Part shown: positions 5,832-6,532 of the stretch, piece after piece
Layout of the letters: every line of letters begins with the position of its first letter
Position numbering within the stretch: position 1 is the first letter of the stretch
NCBI GenBank assembly: GCA_025360395.1
Contig: JANYCH010000309.1
Coordinates: 1 to 6,532 of the forward strand
Origin: Cytophagales bacterium
GTDB taxonomy: Bacteria > Bacteroidota > Bacteroidia > Cytophagales > UBA9547
Reading direction: 5' to 3'
DNA: 6,532 nucleotides
The notes under the pieces: generated by a model
What the model was told of the DNA's origin: nothing
The model's input: only the letters and a program-made list of their open reading frames with translations
Databases searched by the model: none
Position numbers and translations under genes: made by a program

Positions 5832-6532
5832 ATGAGTTCAAAGCTAAGGTTCGTTGATCCGAACAAATCCAAATTTTATAGTACTGTAAAACAAAGAGTT
5901 GATGAATATTTCGTCAACAACAAAATTTCCAAAGATGCAAACCTTGCCATGTATCTTAAATTGTCGTTTTATATGTTAGGCGCATTGGGATTATATCTTA
6001 CCATTATCAGTGGCGTTCTTATGCCAAACCTGGGTTTGATGTATGTATGTTGTCTGGTCCTCGGTTTTTTTGGGGCCATGATTGGCTTTAATGTTTCTCA
6101 TGATGCAATTCATGGTTCATTATCATCAAATCCTAAGATTAACAAATTAGTTAGTTATTCGTTTTGCTTTATAGGTGCCAATGCTTATATGTGGAATATC
6201 TCTCACAACATAGTGCACCATACATTTACCAATATTCCTGGTCATGATGAAGATATTGAAGTAGCACCCGGGCTTGTAAGATTGTCACCAGCAGATGAAG
6301 TAACGGCTATTCATAAATATCAACATTACTATGCTTTTTTATTGTATGGTTTTGCTGCACTTTCCTGGATATTCAGAAAAGACTTTAAGAAGTTTTTTCA
6401 AAAGGAAATAGGTAATTATGACAATGCCAACCACCCTAAAATGGCTTATTTCGAACTGTTTTTCTTCAAATTTCTTTATTATTTCCTGGTTATAGCTGTT
6501 CCATTAATGGTTTTGGATATTACCTGGTATCA
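5832..6532 (+). CDS. Membrane fatty-acid (acyl-CoA type) desaturase, 3' end outside the window
   Basis: The 233 visible codons encode an integral membrane di-iron desaturase (fatty acid desaturase family, PF00487 type) that introduces a double bond into an acyl chain. Two of the three histidine boxes are present: HDAIH (His90-His94) and HNIVHH (His125-His130), the latter followed by TFTNIPGHDEDIE. The third box would lie beyond the window end. Hydrophobic segments are visible near 42-63, 66-87, 104-118, 167-181 and 207-230. The first two precede the first box, as expected for the fold. There is no cytochrome b5 domain at the N terminus. The sequence resembles the acyl-lipid or linoleoyl-CoA desaturase-like proteins of Bacteroidota, but regiospecificity cannot be read from it. 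ATG 5832 is the first start after an in-frame TAA at 5823-5825. The gene follows the LpxH-like gene by 154 nt, and the inverted repeats in that gap suggest its own regulation. Confidence 0.93.
   Translation, partial: MSSKLRFVDPNKSKFYSTVKQRVDEYFVNNKISKDANLAMYLKLSFYMLGALGLYLTIISGVLMPNLGLMYVCCLVLGFFGAMIGFNVSHDAIHGSLSSNPKINKLVSYSFCFIGANAYMWNISHNIVHHTFTNIPGHDEDIEVAPGLVRLSPADEVTAIHKYQHYYAFLLYGFAALSWIFRKDFKKFFQKEIGNYDNANHPKMAYFELFFFKFLYYFLVIAVPLMVLDITWY

Noticed and set aside
1..6532. A defence, mobile or secondary-metabolite system
   Set aside because: Every sizeable gene falls into a housekeeping or conserved family; no transposase, integrase, toxin-antitoxin pair, CRISPR repeat, reverse transcriptase or biosynthetic cluster gene is visible.

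Overview
The window looks like an ordinary, AT-rich chromosomal stretch from a member of the Bacteroidota. Four signals point there: a methionine synthase that lacks its homocysteine domain (the split form common in that phylum), a small protein resembling a Bacteroidota-restricted family (DUF6495), exact copies of the Bacteroidota housekeeping promoter element TAnnTTTG in front of four genes, and little use of strong Shine-Dalgarno sites. I cannot resolve the organism below phylum.

Layout from left to right. Positions 1-71 hold the first 23 codons of an unidentified minus-strand gene that leaves the window. Positions 145-708 (minus) encode peptidyl-tRNA hydrolase. A 93-nt divergent gap follows, then 802-3519 (plus), a large B12-dependent methionine synthase subunit that starts at TTG. 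It ends 11 nt from the end of a convergent gene at 3531-4238 (minus), a cytosolic FrnE-like DsbA-family oxidoreductase. Upstream of that, on the same strand, lies a DUF6495-like protein (4279-4749). After a 124-nt divergent promoter region comes a LpxH-like metallophosphoesterase (4874-5677, plus). A 154-nt gap with two abutting inverted repeats leads to a membrane fatty-acid desaturase (5832 to the window end, plus, truncated).

The genes cover translation quality control (pth), one-carbon and methionine metabolism (metH), thiol redox (frnE-like) and envelope lipids (LpxH-like plus desaturase). Only the last pair suggests a functional neighbourhood, and each of its genes could have its own promoter.

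I found no mobile element, CRISPR array, RNA gene, defence system or obviously new multi-gene system. The parts most worth a second look are regulatory: a 9-bp perfect dyad over the promoter and start codon of the DUF6495-like gene, a weaker dyad over the frnE-like start codon, a compound dyad before the desaturase, and the separation of metH from any homocysteine-domain partner.
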